A stretch of 64,000 nt of DNA from Lobosporangium transversale (GCF_002105155.1 NW_019029018.1:204001-268000); one strand, 5' to 3'; positions 25,478 through 37,717 are shown, counted from the first letter of the stretch. Numbers and translations are program-made. Notes: a model not told the origin generated them from the sequence alone.

Positions 25478-26575
25478 GGTGCTGATTGTAGGACCAAATG
25501 ATGTAGGAAAAACATCACTATCAAAGATGCTGCTCAGCTATGCATTGAGACAGGATCGCCAACCAATCTATGTTGATCTGGACTGTAGTGAAGGATCGAT
25601 CACCATGCCTGGCTGTTTGACTGCTACCCCATTAACAGAGATGATTGATGTGGAGGAAGGCTTTGGCTCCTCTGCCACCTCTGCTCCAACCGCTGGTTCT
25701 GCAGTGATGCCTCTAGCCTATTACTATGGACTTCCATCGCCCAAGGATAATGTCAAGTTGTATAACATGTTAATGGCACGACTTGCTCAATCAGTAGACA
25801 AAAGGCTTCAAGAGGATCAAGCAGCACGGAGATCAGGCATTGTGATCGATACAAATGGACTGATCGATGCGACTGGATACGAAATCATTGCGAACTGCAT
25901 CAAAGCATTTTCAGGTAAGTTATGATATTGATATTTATCATGGTATTTGTGTGCCCTTGGCTTCTTTACTCCATTTTCTTCCTCCAACATGTCATATCTC
26001 TCACATTCCCCTGGCTCATTTAATGCTATCTTCAAATAGTCGATGTGATCATTGTCCTTGGTCATGAAAGGCTCTACAGTGATATGAGAAGACTCCATCA
26101 AAAGACAGATGTCTCTGTCATCAAGCTGACCAAATCTGGAGGTGTTGTCGAGCGCGATCATGCTTTCCGACGTCAGACACAGAACCAAAAGATACGCGAG
26201 TATTTCTATGGCACTTCCAAGTCAGAACTGGCTCCTTACTCAACCATGGTCAATTATCATGATATCGAGATCTTGCAAGTCGGAGAAGGATCTTTGGCTC
26301 CATCCTCTGCTCTTCCTATTGGTGAGGATCGTAAAGTGTCAGAGACACATGTGGTCAAGGTCGAACCAGGTGAACATCTCTTGCACTCCATCCTCGCTGT
26401 TTCCAATGCGGACAAAATGAAGGAACAAGAAATCTTGGAAACAAACATTGCAGGGTTTGTCTATATCTCTGAGATTCATGATGTCAGGAAAAAGATGACC
26501 GTGCTCTCGCCTTGTCCTGGCAGAATACCCAAGAGGTTTTGGTGGCTCGGGAGCCTCAAGTGGGCTGAAGATTAG
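24915..26575 (+). CDS. CLP1: mRNA cleavage and polyadenylation factor CLP1
   Basis: Polynucleotide kinase-like subunit of cleavage factor IA in pre-mRNA 3'-end formation (also tRNA splicing in animals). Four exons (24915-25004, 25116-25352, 25479-25914, 26040-26575) give 432 residues, near the family norm. Order: N-terminal beta domain (EEENELRLEI, TWHGCKLQIQG), Walker A loop GPNDVGKTSL at about residue 115, YVDLDCSEGSITMPGCL, IDTNGLIDATGY, DVIIVLGHERL, and C-terminal domain ending GRIPKRFWWLGSLKW. The loop has Asp-Val before the Lys-Thr, as in GPxxxGK(T/S) proteins of this group, so nucleotide binding is likely. Whether it is kinase-active cannot be told. Intron 2 ends in an (AT)n run at 25448-25474 right before the splice acceptor. 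Confidence 0.95.
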
Positions 26576-26859
26576 AATAGAAAGCAGAGTATAGCTAATA
26601 TTTTTTATTATAAAAAAAAAAAAAAAAAGTTTAAAAAAATGTCATGTCATGTCGTATGTCACCAACTTTGATTTAATATCTGCTTGAGCATGGTATTGCC
26701 AGAGTCTCAACGGATACTACTAGAGCATTGCCAGAATCTGAAGTATCTTCACAGAAACAAGTATAGTGGATGTTACAGAGTCTTCGCTTCAGTAGCGAGT
26801 TCGCTACATTCACAACAACCCCTCAAAAGAAAAGAGAGCAATAGTAAATAAAAAAGCAC
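26576..26859. other. Spacer 3' of CLP1
   Basis: CLP1 3' flank with poly-A at 26612-26628. No gene seen. Confidence 0.35.
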
Positions 26860-27000
26860 TAGCCGGTACTTTTGACAGCTTCCGCAACTGCATTGGGCCC
26901 AATGCCCAGCGCTGAAATCAGCTTTCTCGGCTGCATTGAAACTATCTAAATACTGAATTGCATTATGCCAGCCGACGCAGCTTGTTTCATCCTATTGATT
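26860..27000 (+). repeat. Upstream module of acyltransferase gene A (copy 1)
   Basis: About 140 bp that recurs, diverged, at 31810-31985 upstream of gene C. Shared blocks include CCCAATGCCCA, GAAATCAGCTTTC and ATGCCAGCCGACRCAG in the same order. Both lie about 0.5-0.6 kb before the respective start codon, so this is probably duplicated promoter-distal DNA of the cluster. Confidence 0.7.
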
Positions 27001-27413
27001 ATATACGACGACTTGCAAGCTAACGATTTCCAGTACCGTCAGTGGAGTAAATAAGTGAATGAATGAAAAGTAATGCAAATAAAAAAAATAATAATAATAA
27101 AAATATAAAAGGTGGCGGTGTGGTTTGTAGAGACGAAAGTTTGAGCTGTTCGTGCTGTTCGTACTGTTAGTGCTGCTGGTGCTGCCTACAGTCAAGGAAA
27201 TCCCTGTTTGTTACAATCAATAGGGGCGAAGCTCTTGACCTGCATCAAAACAAAAAGATGATCGGCATGGAATGTTTGTAAACACATATTATATTTATTT
27301 AACTTTTTTCCTTCCCCCAATCAGAGCCCAACTCAGAGCTTTTAGGCCGATGGTGAAAACAACAGTTTAATTAACGGAAAACTTTTATGAACACAGCACA
27401 GCGGCAGCGGTCT

Positions 27414-27427
27414 AAAATATAAAAAGG
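27414..27427 (+). promoter_or_regulatory. TATA-like element of acyltransferase gene A
   Basis: AAAATATAAAAAGG about 80 bp before the ATG at 27496. Equivalent elements precede gene B (29621-29634), gene C (32351-32362) and gene D (34944-34953) by about 80-120 bp, followed in A, B and D by a conserved leader ending ATATACTCAAAA just before the ATG. Confidence 0.6.
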
Positions 27428-27495
27428 TCCTTACAACGTTACCCTCTCTCACTTTTGCTTTATTGTCTGCAAATCCACAAAGCATATACTCAAAA

Positions 27496-28988
27496 ATGGC
27501 TATCAAGACTTATACCATCTACCCCTCCAACAAATACAATCTCCCACCTCCGCCATCAACCATTATACTTAATGGCTTTGATCTTCTCCAGCCTCCTGCA
27601 CTGATTCAAAACCGCCGGTTCTTTCACCCCTCAACCAGGCCTTTTTCTGAAGTGATCGAGAGACTGACATCCTCTCTTGCTGAAGCGCTCGAGCTGTATC
27701 CACCAGTTACAGGAACGGTCCGTGCCGATGAAGAGAAGGATGAGGTCTACATCGCACTGGATCCTGCAAATATTCAAGGCACACCTTTTCTGATCGAAAC
27801 AAAAGATACTCCATTTGCTGGCGATGCGGATGATATAGCTCCTCGAAATGATCAGATTCTTCCTCCACTTGCAAGTATACTTGCTGTGAAAGTAACCCAG
27901 GTAATATATATGAAAAAAAAAAAAAAAAAAAAAGGCCCATGCTTAGCTCTACATAGTATGTCATCTTGTCACTCAACCTTCAGCATGTTAATTTTTTCTA
28001 TGGGAATTAGTTTTCCTGCGGAACCATAGCCGTAGCCTCCTCCATAAACCATCAAGTAGCTGATCTACGAGGCTTTCTCGATTTCCTTGAACTCTGGGCT
28101 CAAATTGCTCGAGGTGAAGCCATCGATTTTAAAGAGATCCCGAGTGATTGGTCTCGTAATCCCGGTCGATATTTCTCTGGCCTGGTCAAAGAACCAACAG
28201 CCGCAACCCTTCCTCCTCCTCCTCTATTCGAGGTTGTTCCTGTTCAGGAAGCCAAAGTTTGCCCGTTTCTCTTCCAGCCATCATTTGTTTCACGATGGAA
28301 ATTCACCAAAAGCTCACTGGAACAATTAAAGAGCGATTTCTCACCCGCTTCCGGTGATATGTGGATCTCAACAGGTGATGCATTGGTTTCTCTTATTTGT
28401 GGTGTCATCACCCGTGCTCGCGAAAAGACAAACGTTGAAAGACTGGAGGGAAGATCTAGCTCTGAGTGCCAGAATGAGAAAGTATCGATGTCTGCTAATG
28501 GCCGAGATAGGGCTCCACAAAGAAACATGACAAAACAATACTTTGGGAACTTCAACACCTTATGGGGTGCAACCATGTCTCGCTCTGATCTACTCTCCCC
28601 GACTTGCGAGGCAGCTTCTCGTGTCGCTGTCGCCATTCGAACCGCCTTGAATGCTCAGCTTTCACCAGAAGCCATTGCCAACAAAATTGCATTTTTCGAA
28701 GACCCTAAAAACAGCAAGCTTCCCAATCGTATTATTTGGAAAGCTGATATGCCATTGACGAGCTGGTGCCAATTTGATCTGAAAGGTCCCAAGTTAGATT
28801 TTGGATGGGGAAAACCCTTTGATGCAACAGCCGGTAGTGGTGGGTTCTATCCACCTGGCTACGGCATCTTGATACAGGAGCATGATACAGGAGATATTTT
28901 TATTATGCTAGGCGTAGAGACAGCAGGTGCAGAGGAGTTGAAAGCTGACCCATTGTTGAACAAGTATGCAACGATGACCCCAGCTTAA
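27496..28988 (+). CDS. BAHD-like acyltransferase, copy A
   Basis: First of four tandem paralogues. BAHD enzymes (Pfam transferase family, PF02458) move acyl groups from CoA thioesters to alcohols or amines in the cytosol. Two exons (27496-27900 and 28011-28988) give 460 residues, a normal length. The catalytic HxxxD motif is NHQVADLRGF, placed just after the intron at about residue 150, and the structural DFGWG motif is LDFGWGKPF at about residue 400. There is no signal peptide. The start is the first ATG after the TATA-like element and is shared by all four copies. A 214-bp stretch at the start of exon 2 is identical to copy B. Similar fungal proteins include trichothecene acetyltransferases, but the substrate cannot be inferred from sequence. 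Confidence 0.88.
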
Positions 28989-29722
28989 TGATCGTAGATC
29001 CTATAATTATATATATAAATAATAAGTAGCAATAAACTTTTTTTTTTTTTCTTTAATTTGTTCTTACCAACTTACCGATCCGCCCTGAGGATTCAACAAA
29101 ACTCTGACTACTTCGCCCAAATCCTAGGTCACTCCTCTTTTTTCTCCATAATAAAATCAAATTCAGCTTACAACGCCCTGAATGTGGACCAGAGTTGGAT
29201 GTGAAAGCACTTCCATCAAACAGAGTCCCTGAAGATTTAATATATGGCCACGTGGACCTGCTCAAAGATGAGCTCATGCATCCCTTTTCCTTTTTATTTT
29301 ATTTTATTTTTTTTTCCTTGGATGACATATTGCGCTCTTCCTGAACGCTGTACACGAATAGTAATATTACTGCACATGTTCACAAGTAATGTCTAACAAA
29401 TATAACCCAAGTTTTCAGCCCGGAGAAAGACTTGAAAGAAAAAAAAATGTCAAACTTTACTTTGTTCTTGGCGTCGCTTCACTCCATTCAATACACAGCA
29501 TGCTCATCCGAAAGAAGTAAAAGAGCCCTACTATGAGTGTATCCAATTCCAAGCATATGGGATTAGGCTTTTGCAGATTAATTAAAATAAAAAATTGTGA
29601 ACACAGCACCACAGCGGCTTAAAATATAAAAAAGTCTTCGCTATATTTCTCCGCTTGCTCAACTCCCGATTCCTCCTCACTTTGCTTTATTGTCTGCAAA
29701 TTCATAAAGTATATACTCAAAA

Positions 29723-31229
29723 ATGGCTATCCAGACTTACTCCATCTACCCCTCCAACAAATATAATCGTCCACCTCCGCCATCAACTCTTGTCCTTCAT
29801 GGTCTTGATCTTCTCCAGCCTGCAATAATCCAAAACCATCGGTTCTTTCACCCCTCAACCAGCTCTTTTTCTGAAGTGATCGAGAAACTGACATCCTCTC
29901 TTGCTGAAGCGCTCGAGCTGTATCCACCAGTTACAGGAACGGTCCGTACCAATGAAGAGAAGGATGAGGTCTACATCGCATTGGATCCTGCAAATATCCA
30001 GGGTACACCTTTTCTGGTCGAAACAAAAGATACTCCATTTATTGGCAATACGGATGATATAGCTTCTCGAAATGACCAATTTCTCCCTCCATTTGCAAGT
30101 ATACTTGCTGTGAAAGTGACTCAGGTATAATATATAAAGGGAAAAAAAAAAAAAAAAAAAAAAAAAGCTCCATGCTCTGCTCTACATGGTACACTCAATG
30201 TAATCCTGCCACTCAACCTTTTAGCATGTTAATTTTTTCTGTGGAAATTAGTTTTCCTGCGGAACCATAGCCGTAGCCTCCTCCATAAACCATCAAGTAG
30301 CTGATCTACGAGGCTTTCTCGATTTCCTTGAACTCTGGGCTCAAATTGCTCGAGGTGAAGCCATCGATTTTAAAGAGATCCCGAGTGATTGGTCTCGTAA
30401 TCCCGGTCGATATTTCTCTGGCCTGGTCAAAGAACCAACAGCCGCAACCCTTCCTCCTCCTCCTCCACTCGAGGTTGTTCCTGCCCAAGAGGCCGGAATA
30501 TCCCAGTATCTCTTGCAACCATCGTTTGCTTCACGATGGAAATTCACCAAAAGCTCACTGGAACAATTAAAGAGCGATCTCTCACCCGCTTCCGGTGATA
30601 TGTGGATCTCAACAGGTGATGCAATGGCTTCTCTTATTTCTAGCGTCATCACGCGCGCTCGCGAAAAGACAAACGTTGAAAGACTGGGAGGAAGATCTAG
30701 CTCCGAGTCTCAGATCGAGCATTTAGCAATGGTAGCTAATGTTCGAGAAAGAGCTCCACAAAAAAACATGTCAAAACAATACTTTGGGAACTTCTATATC
30801 TTATGGGATGTTACCATTCCTCGCTCCGACCTACTCTCCCCGACTTGCGAGGCAGCTTCTCGTATCGCTGTCGCCATTCGAACTGCTTTGAACGTTCAAC
30901 TCTCATCAGAAGCCATTGCCAATGAAATTGCATTTTTCGAAGACCCCAGAAACACTAAGCTTCCCAATCGTATTGTTTGGAAATCTGATATAGTTTTGAC
31001 GAACTGGTGTCAATTTGATTTGAAAGGCCCCAAGTTAGATTTTGGATGGGGGGAAGCTTTTGATGCAGCAGGTGGTACTGGAGGGTTCTATCCACCTGGA
31101 TACAGCATGTTGATACAAGATAAGAATTCAGGAGATATTTTTGCTATGTTGGCAGTGGAAATAGCAGGTGCAGAGGAGTTGAAAGCTGATCCATTACTGA
31201 ACAAGTATGCAACGATGCTCCCAGCTTAA
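29723..31229 (+). CDS. BAHD-like acyltransferase, copy B
   Basis: Second tandem copy, 459 residues from exons 29723-30124 and 30252-31229. HxxxD (NHQVADLRGF) and DFGWG (LDFGWGEAFDAAGG) are both intact. It differs from the others around the DFGWG loop (Glu-Ala instead of Lys-Pro after it, and a GGTGG run) and has PEDIPASW-type changes elsewhere, so its acceptor pocket may differ. The first 214 bp of exon 2 match copy A exactly, while exon 1 and the 3' part do not. Its 3' flank (ATCATCTCTCTCATAATAAA) matches that of copy C, not A. The gene thus looks mosaic. The TATA-like element is at 29621. Confidence 0.88.
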
Positions 31230-31809
31230 TGATCATCTCTCTCATAATAAATAGCATGCTTACACAGATTGTATATAGTACAAGTTTTTGTTTTTACAGG
31301 CCCCAGTACCTCCATCACAAGCCCATATGACCACTTGCTTCATATCTTATCCCTCAAAGCATTATAGAGGGTTCATGACTAGATTGGCTCCGTAGCCGCG
31401 GGTATAGTTTTATCAAGCACTGTATCCAAACAAAGTTTGTCCACGCTTCTTGATCTAAAACTTGGACCTTGGCTTTCTTCCCAGACATAGAGCGTAGCAC
31501 TTATTGCAGTGGAAGTAGTAACAACAGTTGGATCACAGCCCTTTACAACCTTTCTCTCTTATATCCTCGAAGCTGAATCCTTAATGATGCAAGCGTCAAC
31601 CATATTCTGTGGAAAACCGAGCTGAGAATCAAACTGTTCGTTTTGAGTGTCCCGTCTCCTCTTAAACTCACAAAGGATTTTCTAGCGGTGACCTTTTACA
31701 CCCTTTTTTTTCTCAACATGAACATGTCTTATTGGAATAGACTAATTGCTCTGTCTTTCATAATCTGTGAATATTTTGCCCTTTTATCATTCTAATTATA
31801 ATAAATAAA
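31230..31809. other. Spacer between copies B and C
   Basis: About 580 bp with no supported gene; it starts with the 3' flank shared by copies B and C. Confidence 0.35.
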
Positions 31810-31985
31810 TTGAGTTGGTACTTTCCACAGTTTCCGCAGGGGTATTGAATCCGAATGCTGCAGTCAATTTCCGCCGTTGCATTAAACCCAATGCCCAATG
31901 CCGAAATCAGCTTTCGCAGTTCATCTAGACAATCTAAATGCTGAATTAAATAATGCCAGCCGACACAGTCTGTCTTGTCCTCTTA
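31810..31985 (+). repeat. Upstream module of acyltransferase gene C (copy 2)
   Basis: Diverged second copy of the 26860-27000 module, with the same ordered blocks (CCCAATGCC, GAAATCAGCTTTC, ATGCCAGCCGACACAG). It is followed at 32037-32110 by a short-period GAGTG/GAATGGA simple repeat. Confidence 0.7.
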
Positions 31986-32469
31986 ATCGCAAATCTATCC
32001 AATTCCATCGCCTTTCACCAAATAGAGGAGAGTTGAATGGAGTGAATGGAGTAAGTGGAGTGAATGGAGAATGAGCGGGTGAGTGAGTGAGTGGGAGAGT
32101 GAGTGGCTTGCAGAGACAGAATGTTGACTCTAAATTGTCCACGATCAGTATGATCATGAACAGATAGGTCTGAACACAGCTTCTGCATATCAATTGGATG
32201 CAAGCTCTTGATCTGCTTTGGAAAGAAATATATTCATGGTCAATACAGATAATATAAATATACAATGATTCTCGCACCATGAAAGTGACACAGGAAAAAT
32301 TGGTTATGACGCTAAAGATCTACTCGCAGATTTCCCGCAGCAGAGGAATTTAAATAAAAAGGCCTTCACTACTTTTTGCTTGACCAAATCTACCCTTGAT
32401 CCATCCCACTGACTTTACTGTCTACTAATTCACAAGCATATTAAAGAAAAATAAAAATAAAAATAAAAA

Positions 32470-33954
32470 ATGACTGTCAAGACTTATACCATCTACCCCA
32501 CCACCAAATACAATCGCCCACCTCCACCATCAACCATTGCACTTCATGGTTTGGATTTCTCTCCTCCTATACAAATTCAAAACCGCCGGTTCTTTCATCC
32601 TCCAACCAGCTCTTTTTCTGATGTAATCGAGAAATTGAAATCTTCTCTTGCTGAAGCACTCGAGTTGTACCCGCCAGTTACAGGAACGGTCCGTACCAAT
32701 GAAGAAAAGAACGAGATCTACATCGCATTGGATCCTGCAAATATCCAGGGTACACCTTTTCTGGTCGAAACAAAAGATGTTCCATTTGCTGGCGATACGG
32801 ATGATATAGCTCCTCGAAATGATCAGGTTCTTCCTCCATTTGCAAATATATTTGCGGTGAAAGTAACTCAGGTAATATACAGGAAAGAAAAAAAAAATGG
32901 TCCCATGCTTAGCTCTACATTGTACACTTAATATCATCTCAACCTTCAGCATGTTAATTTTTTCTATGGAATATAGTTTTCATGCGGAACCATTGCGGTA
33001 GCCTCCTCCATAAACCATCAAGTAACTGATCTACGAGGCTTTCTTGATTTCCTTGAACTCTGGGCTCAAATTGCTCGAGGTGAAACCATCGATTTCAAGG
33101 AGATTCCGAATGATTGGTCCCATAATCCTGGCCAATATTTCTCTGGCCTGGTCAAGGAATCAACAGCAGCAACCCTGCCACCACCTCCTCCATTCGAGAT
33201 TATTTCTGCTCAGGAGCCCGTACTACCTGCATTTTTCTCTCAACCATCATTTGCTTCACGATGGAAATTCACTAGAAGCTCTCTTGAACAGCTAAAGAGC
33301 GATTTCTCACCCACTTCTGGTGATCTGTGGATCTCAACAGGTGATGCATTGGCTTCTCTTATTTGTGGTGTCATCACCCGTGCTCGCGAAAAGACAAACG
33401 TTGAAAGACTGGAGGGAAGGTCTAGCTCCGAGTCTCAGCTCGAGCTAGTGGCAATGGCAGCTAATGGCCGAGAGAGGGCTCCACAGAGAAACATGTCAAA
33501 ACAATACTTTGGGAACTTCAACACCTTATGGGGTACAACCATCTCTCGTCCTGATCTACTTTCCCCGACATTCGAGGCAGCTTCTCGTGTTGCTGTTGCC
33601 ATTCGAACTGCTTTGAATGTTCAACTTTCACCAGAAGCCATTGCCAACAAAATTGCATTTTTCGAAGACCCTAAAAACAGCAAGCTACCCAATCGTATTG
33701 TTTGGAAAGGGGATATAATATTGACGAACTGGTGCCAATTTGACTTGAAAGGTCCCAAGTTAGATTTCGGATGGGGAAAACCTTTTGAATCGACAGCCGG
33801 TAGTGGTGGGCTCTATCCACCTGGATATAGCATCATGATACAGGAGAAGGATACAGGAGATATTTTTGTTATACTGGCAGTGGAAATAGCAGGTGCAGAG
33901 GAGTTGAAAGCTGATCCATTACTGAACAAGTACGCAGCGATGCTCCCAGCTTAA
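32470..33954 (+). CDS. BAHD-like acyltransferase, copy C
   Basis: Third tandem copy, 459 residues from exons 32470-32871 and 32977-33954, with the same intron position as A, B and D. HxxxD is NHQVTDLRGF and DFGWG is LDFGWGKPFESTAG, both intact. The leader differs from the others: the short ACTCAAAA element before the ATG is replaced by an AAAAATAAAAAT run, so translation or transcription start may differ. The 3' flank matches copy B. The region downstream of C (ACTACTTCGCCTAAATCCT near 34175) matches the region downstream of A (near 29108), consistent with duplication of an A-B pair to make C-D. Confidence 0.88.
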
Positions 33955-34906
33955 TGATCATCTCTCTCATAATAAATAGTATGCTTGCACAGATTGTGTG
34001 TAGACTAATTTAGGTCTCAGTCTTTACTCGCCCCCAATAAGCGAATACATCAATTGTGTTGTCTTTCTCGCGAATGCATCCTCATACTCTTGTCTCTGCT
34101 ACTTGTTGTGTTGCACTGCTGAGCTCTTACAACACCCTTGTGGCGCTTTTCTTTTACGATTTGATAAATTCCAACTACTTCGCCTAAATCCTCTGTTGCC
34201 TCCATTGTAAAAAAAAAAAAAAAAAAAAAAAACAAATTGCTCCGATCAGATTTCTCTGAACAAAATTACTGTTACACAGATTCCTCCCAAAGATTGTCTG
34301 CCCTAAGGTTGCACTTTGAAAATAGCACTGTGTGCTTGTGATACAGTCATGAATTTATAAAAAAAAAAAAAGGGTCCTGCAGAGCGTAAACAAAAAGGTA
34401 AACCACCAGATTTAGCGATTCAAAGGGCTACTTGGAGGAGAAAGGAATTTTTATTCTACACTATTTTTTTTTCATGACAAATAAAAGATTTGGAAGCGAG
34501 TGCATTTGGATATGGAAAGAATGCTTGCGGTTTGTAAAATGATGTACGGTATATATATAATATATATATACAGCTGGGGGCTAAGATATAGATATACCAT
34601 TACATTGAAATTTATACCTTTCTGCGACCACATTTTGGGTGCTTCCTAAAAGACCTACGAATTTACATCTCCGCACCACGCCGGCTCTAATCAAATAGGA
34701 GGGAAACAGGCTCGAACGTTTGTGTACATACGGTACTGGGTGACAAATTTAACTTTTTCTTCCCAGCTGCCAGCCTTGAGTTAGAGCCCAAACTAAGAGT
34801 GCTTCCAAACGTTGCGTCCTATTTCCCAAAATACAAAAATGCACAATGTATAGATATAAATATTCATGTACATGTACATGGGTTTTATTTCTAAGTTTGT
34901 GGAGAC
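33955..34906. other. Spacer between copies C and D
   Basis: About 950 bp with A-region similarity near 34160-34190, a 22-nt poly-A at 34208-34231 and an AT-rich palindromic stretch (TATATATAATATATATATA) near 34551-34570. No gene is supported. Confidence 0.4.
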
Positions 34907-35047
34907 TTGAAGATGACACTCGCATCTACAGTTGAAGGACATTGTATAAAAAGGTCTTCGCTATTTTGCTTGGCCAAATCAACCCTTGATCCATCGCACT
35001 TTTCTTTACTGTCTACTAATTATCCACAAAGTTATATACTCAAAAAA

Positions 35048-35514
35048 ATGACTGTCAAGACTTATACCATCTTCCCCTCCAACAAATACAACCTCCCACC
35101 TCCACCATCGGTCATTGTACTTCATGGCTTGGATCTTATGAATCCACCCTCACAAATTCAAAACCGCCGGTTCTTTCACCCCTCAACCAGGCCTTTTTCT
35201 GAAGTGATCGAGAAACTGACATCCTCTCTTGCTGAAGCGCTCGAGCTGTATCCACCAGTTACAGGAACGGTCCGTACCAATGAAGGAAAGGATGAGATCT
35301 ACATCGCACTGGATCCTGCAAATATCCAGGGTACACCTTTTCTGGTCGAAACAAAAGATACTCCGTTTGTCGGCGATACGGACGATGTATCTCCCCGAAA
35401 TGACCAGATTCTCCTTCCATTAGCAAAGATTTTGATGGTGAAAGTAACTCAGGTAATGCTCTATGCTCCACTCAACATAGTATACTCAATGCCATCCTGC
35501 CACTCAATCTCACC

Positions 35515-35553
<39 letters not shown>

Positions 35554-36550
35554 CCTCTGTCAAAAACAGTTTTCATGTGGAACCATAGCCGTAGCTTCCT
35601 CCATAAATCATGAAGTTACTGATTTACGCGGCTTTCTCGATTTCCTTGAACTTTGGGCTCAAATTGCTCGAGGCGAACCCATCGATTTTAAAGATATTCC
35701 AAATGATTGGTCTCATAATCCTGGTCAATATTTCTCTGGCCTGTTCAAGAATTCAACAGGAAAGACGCTTCCATCTCCTCCTCCTCCACTCAAGGTTGTT
35801 CCTGCTCAGGAGGCGGGAATATGTCCGTTTTTCTTCCAACCATCATTTGTTTCACGATGGAGATTCACCAAAAACACTCTTGAACAGCTAAAGAGCGACT
35901 TCTCACCCACTTCTGGTGATCTATGGATCTCAACAGGTGATGCATTATCTTCCCTTATTTCTGGTGTCATCACCCGTGCTCGCGAAAAGACAATCGTTGA
36001 AAGACTGGAGGGAAGGTCTAGCTCCGAGTCCCAGATCGAGCAAGTGGCGATGGCAGCTAATGGTCGAGAAAGAGCTCCTCAAGGAAACATGTCAAAACAA
36101 TACTTTGGGAACTTCAACACCTTATGGAGTGCTGCTGTCTCTCGTCCTGATCTACTCTCCCCGACATTCGAGGCAGCTTCTCGTGTTGCTGTCGCCATTC
36201 GAACTGCCTTGAATGTTCAACTCTCAGCAGAAGCCATTGCCAACAAAATTGCATTTTTCGAAGACCCTAAAAACAGTAAGCTCCCTAATCGTATTGTCTG
36301 GGTCGCAGATATGGTATTGACGAGCTGGTGCCAATTTGACTTGAAGGGGCCGAAATTAGATTTTGGATGGGGAAAACCTTTTGCTGCAACAGCCGGTAAT
36401 GGTGCATACTTTCCGCCTGGATACAGTGTCATGATACAGGAGAAGGATACAGGAGATATTTATGTTGTACTAGGCGTAGAAACAGCAGGTGCAGAAGAGC
36501 TGAAGGCTGACCAGTTACTAAACAAATATGCAACGATGCTCCCAGCTTAA
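35048..36550 (+). CDS. BAHD-like acyltransferase, copy D
   Basis: Fourth tandem copy, 461 residues from exons 35048-35452 and 35570-36550. HxxxD is NHEVTDLRGF (Glu for Gln next to the His) and DFGWG is LDFGWGKPFAATAG, both intact. The 117-nt intron is a multiple of three and has no in-frame stop, so retention would give a 500-residue protein with a 39-residue insertion rich in Tyr-Ile repeats encoded by an (AT)n run, lying just before the catalytic His. The family comparison supports splicing. The open frame also runs upstream to 34907, but that extension overlaps the TATA-like element, so the ATG at 35048 is preferred. It is the most diverged at the acceptor-side loops (FAATAGNGAYF). Confidence 0.88.
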
Positions 36551-37717
36551 TAATAGTCCATCTCATCACATAATAAATAACAATAAATTTAGAATATGTA
36601 TATATTATAAATCTTGTCTAAAGCTTTGTTCAAAATCTCCAGGAGGGAATATCGCCTGTTGGTTTTATCTCCTTTGAATAATATCCCCCTCACTATGTAT
36701 GGCTCTATTAATGTACTCTTTTCCCCCTTTCGCAGTTATGCGCCATCTCCTTGTCAATGTCGTCGTTAAATACTGTTCATTGTCAAGCTCGAACCCCCAT
36801 AATCTTGCATGTTGAGAAAAGAAAAAGAAAAAGAAAAGAAAAAGAAAGTCGCCGTCATTATATTCGTTGGTTGTTAGTGAACATAATGCTCAAGCCATAA
36901 GCTTAAACGGTTTTCAGGTCACTTTTCTTGTTTTTATCTTATGCCACGAAAACCCTCCCCTACCCCCCCCCCTTTTGAATAAAACCAAGACGCGTCTTTA
37001 TATGTTTATATAAATTTACTAATTTATCGCTGCAAAATTAAATTATACTTATTCGTTATATTTTACAAAGCATTAAACGATCAAGGTTCGCTCATCTTTA
37101 ACCAAGCTGAGCGTAGATAATGAAGATAAAATATAATCATAACAACCTCAGAGGCCCCAAGGAGATGGTGGGTTGTTTAAAAGAGTAACCGGTTATAGTA
37201 ATAACAATAGCAATAATAAAAAATAAAAATAAAAAAAAATAAAAAAAAAAAAAAAGGCGGGATGATCCATTGCAAGACACTTTCTTATCATTCTTCATGT
37301 GATAAATAAAAAATGAAATGAAATACATAAATCGGGTGATAGGAGGTGGGCCCCATTTTGGACTAAAAGAGAAAAAGGTTTTTTTATAGCGTTCTACTAA
37401 CGTGTTATAGATCATAAATGAACTGATAGCATGGGGACTGGGTAGGTGTGATACTCACGTCATCTTGCACCTTGCTCCTAGGGAGGAGGAACCCGGTCCA
37501 TAATTGACACTAAAAAAATTAATCTGGTACATGTATCTTGCCCATAGTGACTGCTTCATATCACAAGCGTGACTCAAAATCACTCCGAAAGGTTTTTTTA
37601 ATTTCCCAGGAACTTTGAGGAAGTCTTCTCCCCTTCTAGCATCTCTCCTCCTTCTTCTTGTTATATACCTGTTCCTCCACATTTTTTTTTTTTTTTTTAT
37701 ATTTCGAAAAAATAAAC
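36551..37717. other. 1.2-kb spacer between the acyltransferase cluster and PRO2
   Basis: No supported gene. Contains AAAAAG repeats near 36818-36847, a C9 tract near 36963-36972 and A-rich tracts near 37217-37255. The last ~100 bp before the PRO2 ATG are pyrimidine-rich. Confidence 0.4.

Noticed and set aside
34907-35047. In-frame N-terminal extension of acyltransferase D
   Set aside because: Begins at a TTG and overlaps the TATA-like element; the other copies start at the equivalent of 35048.
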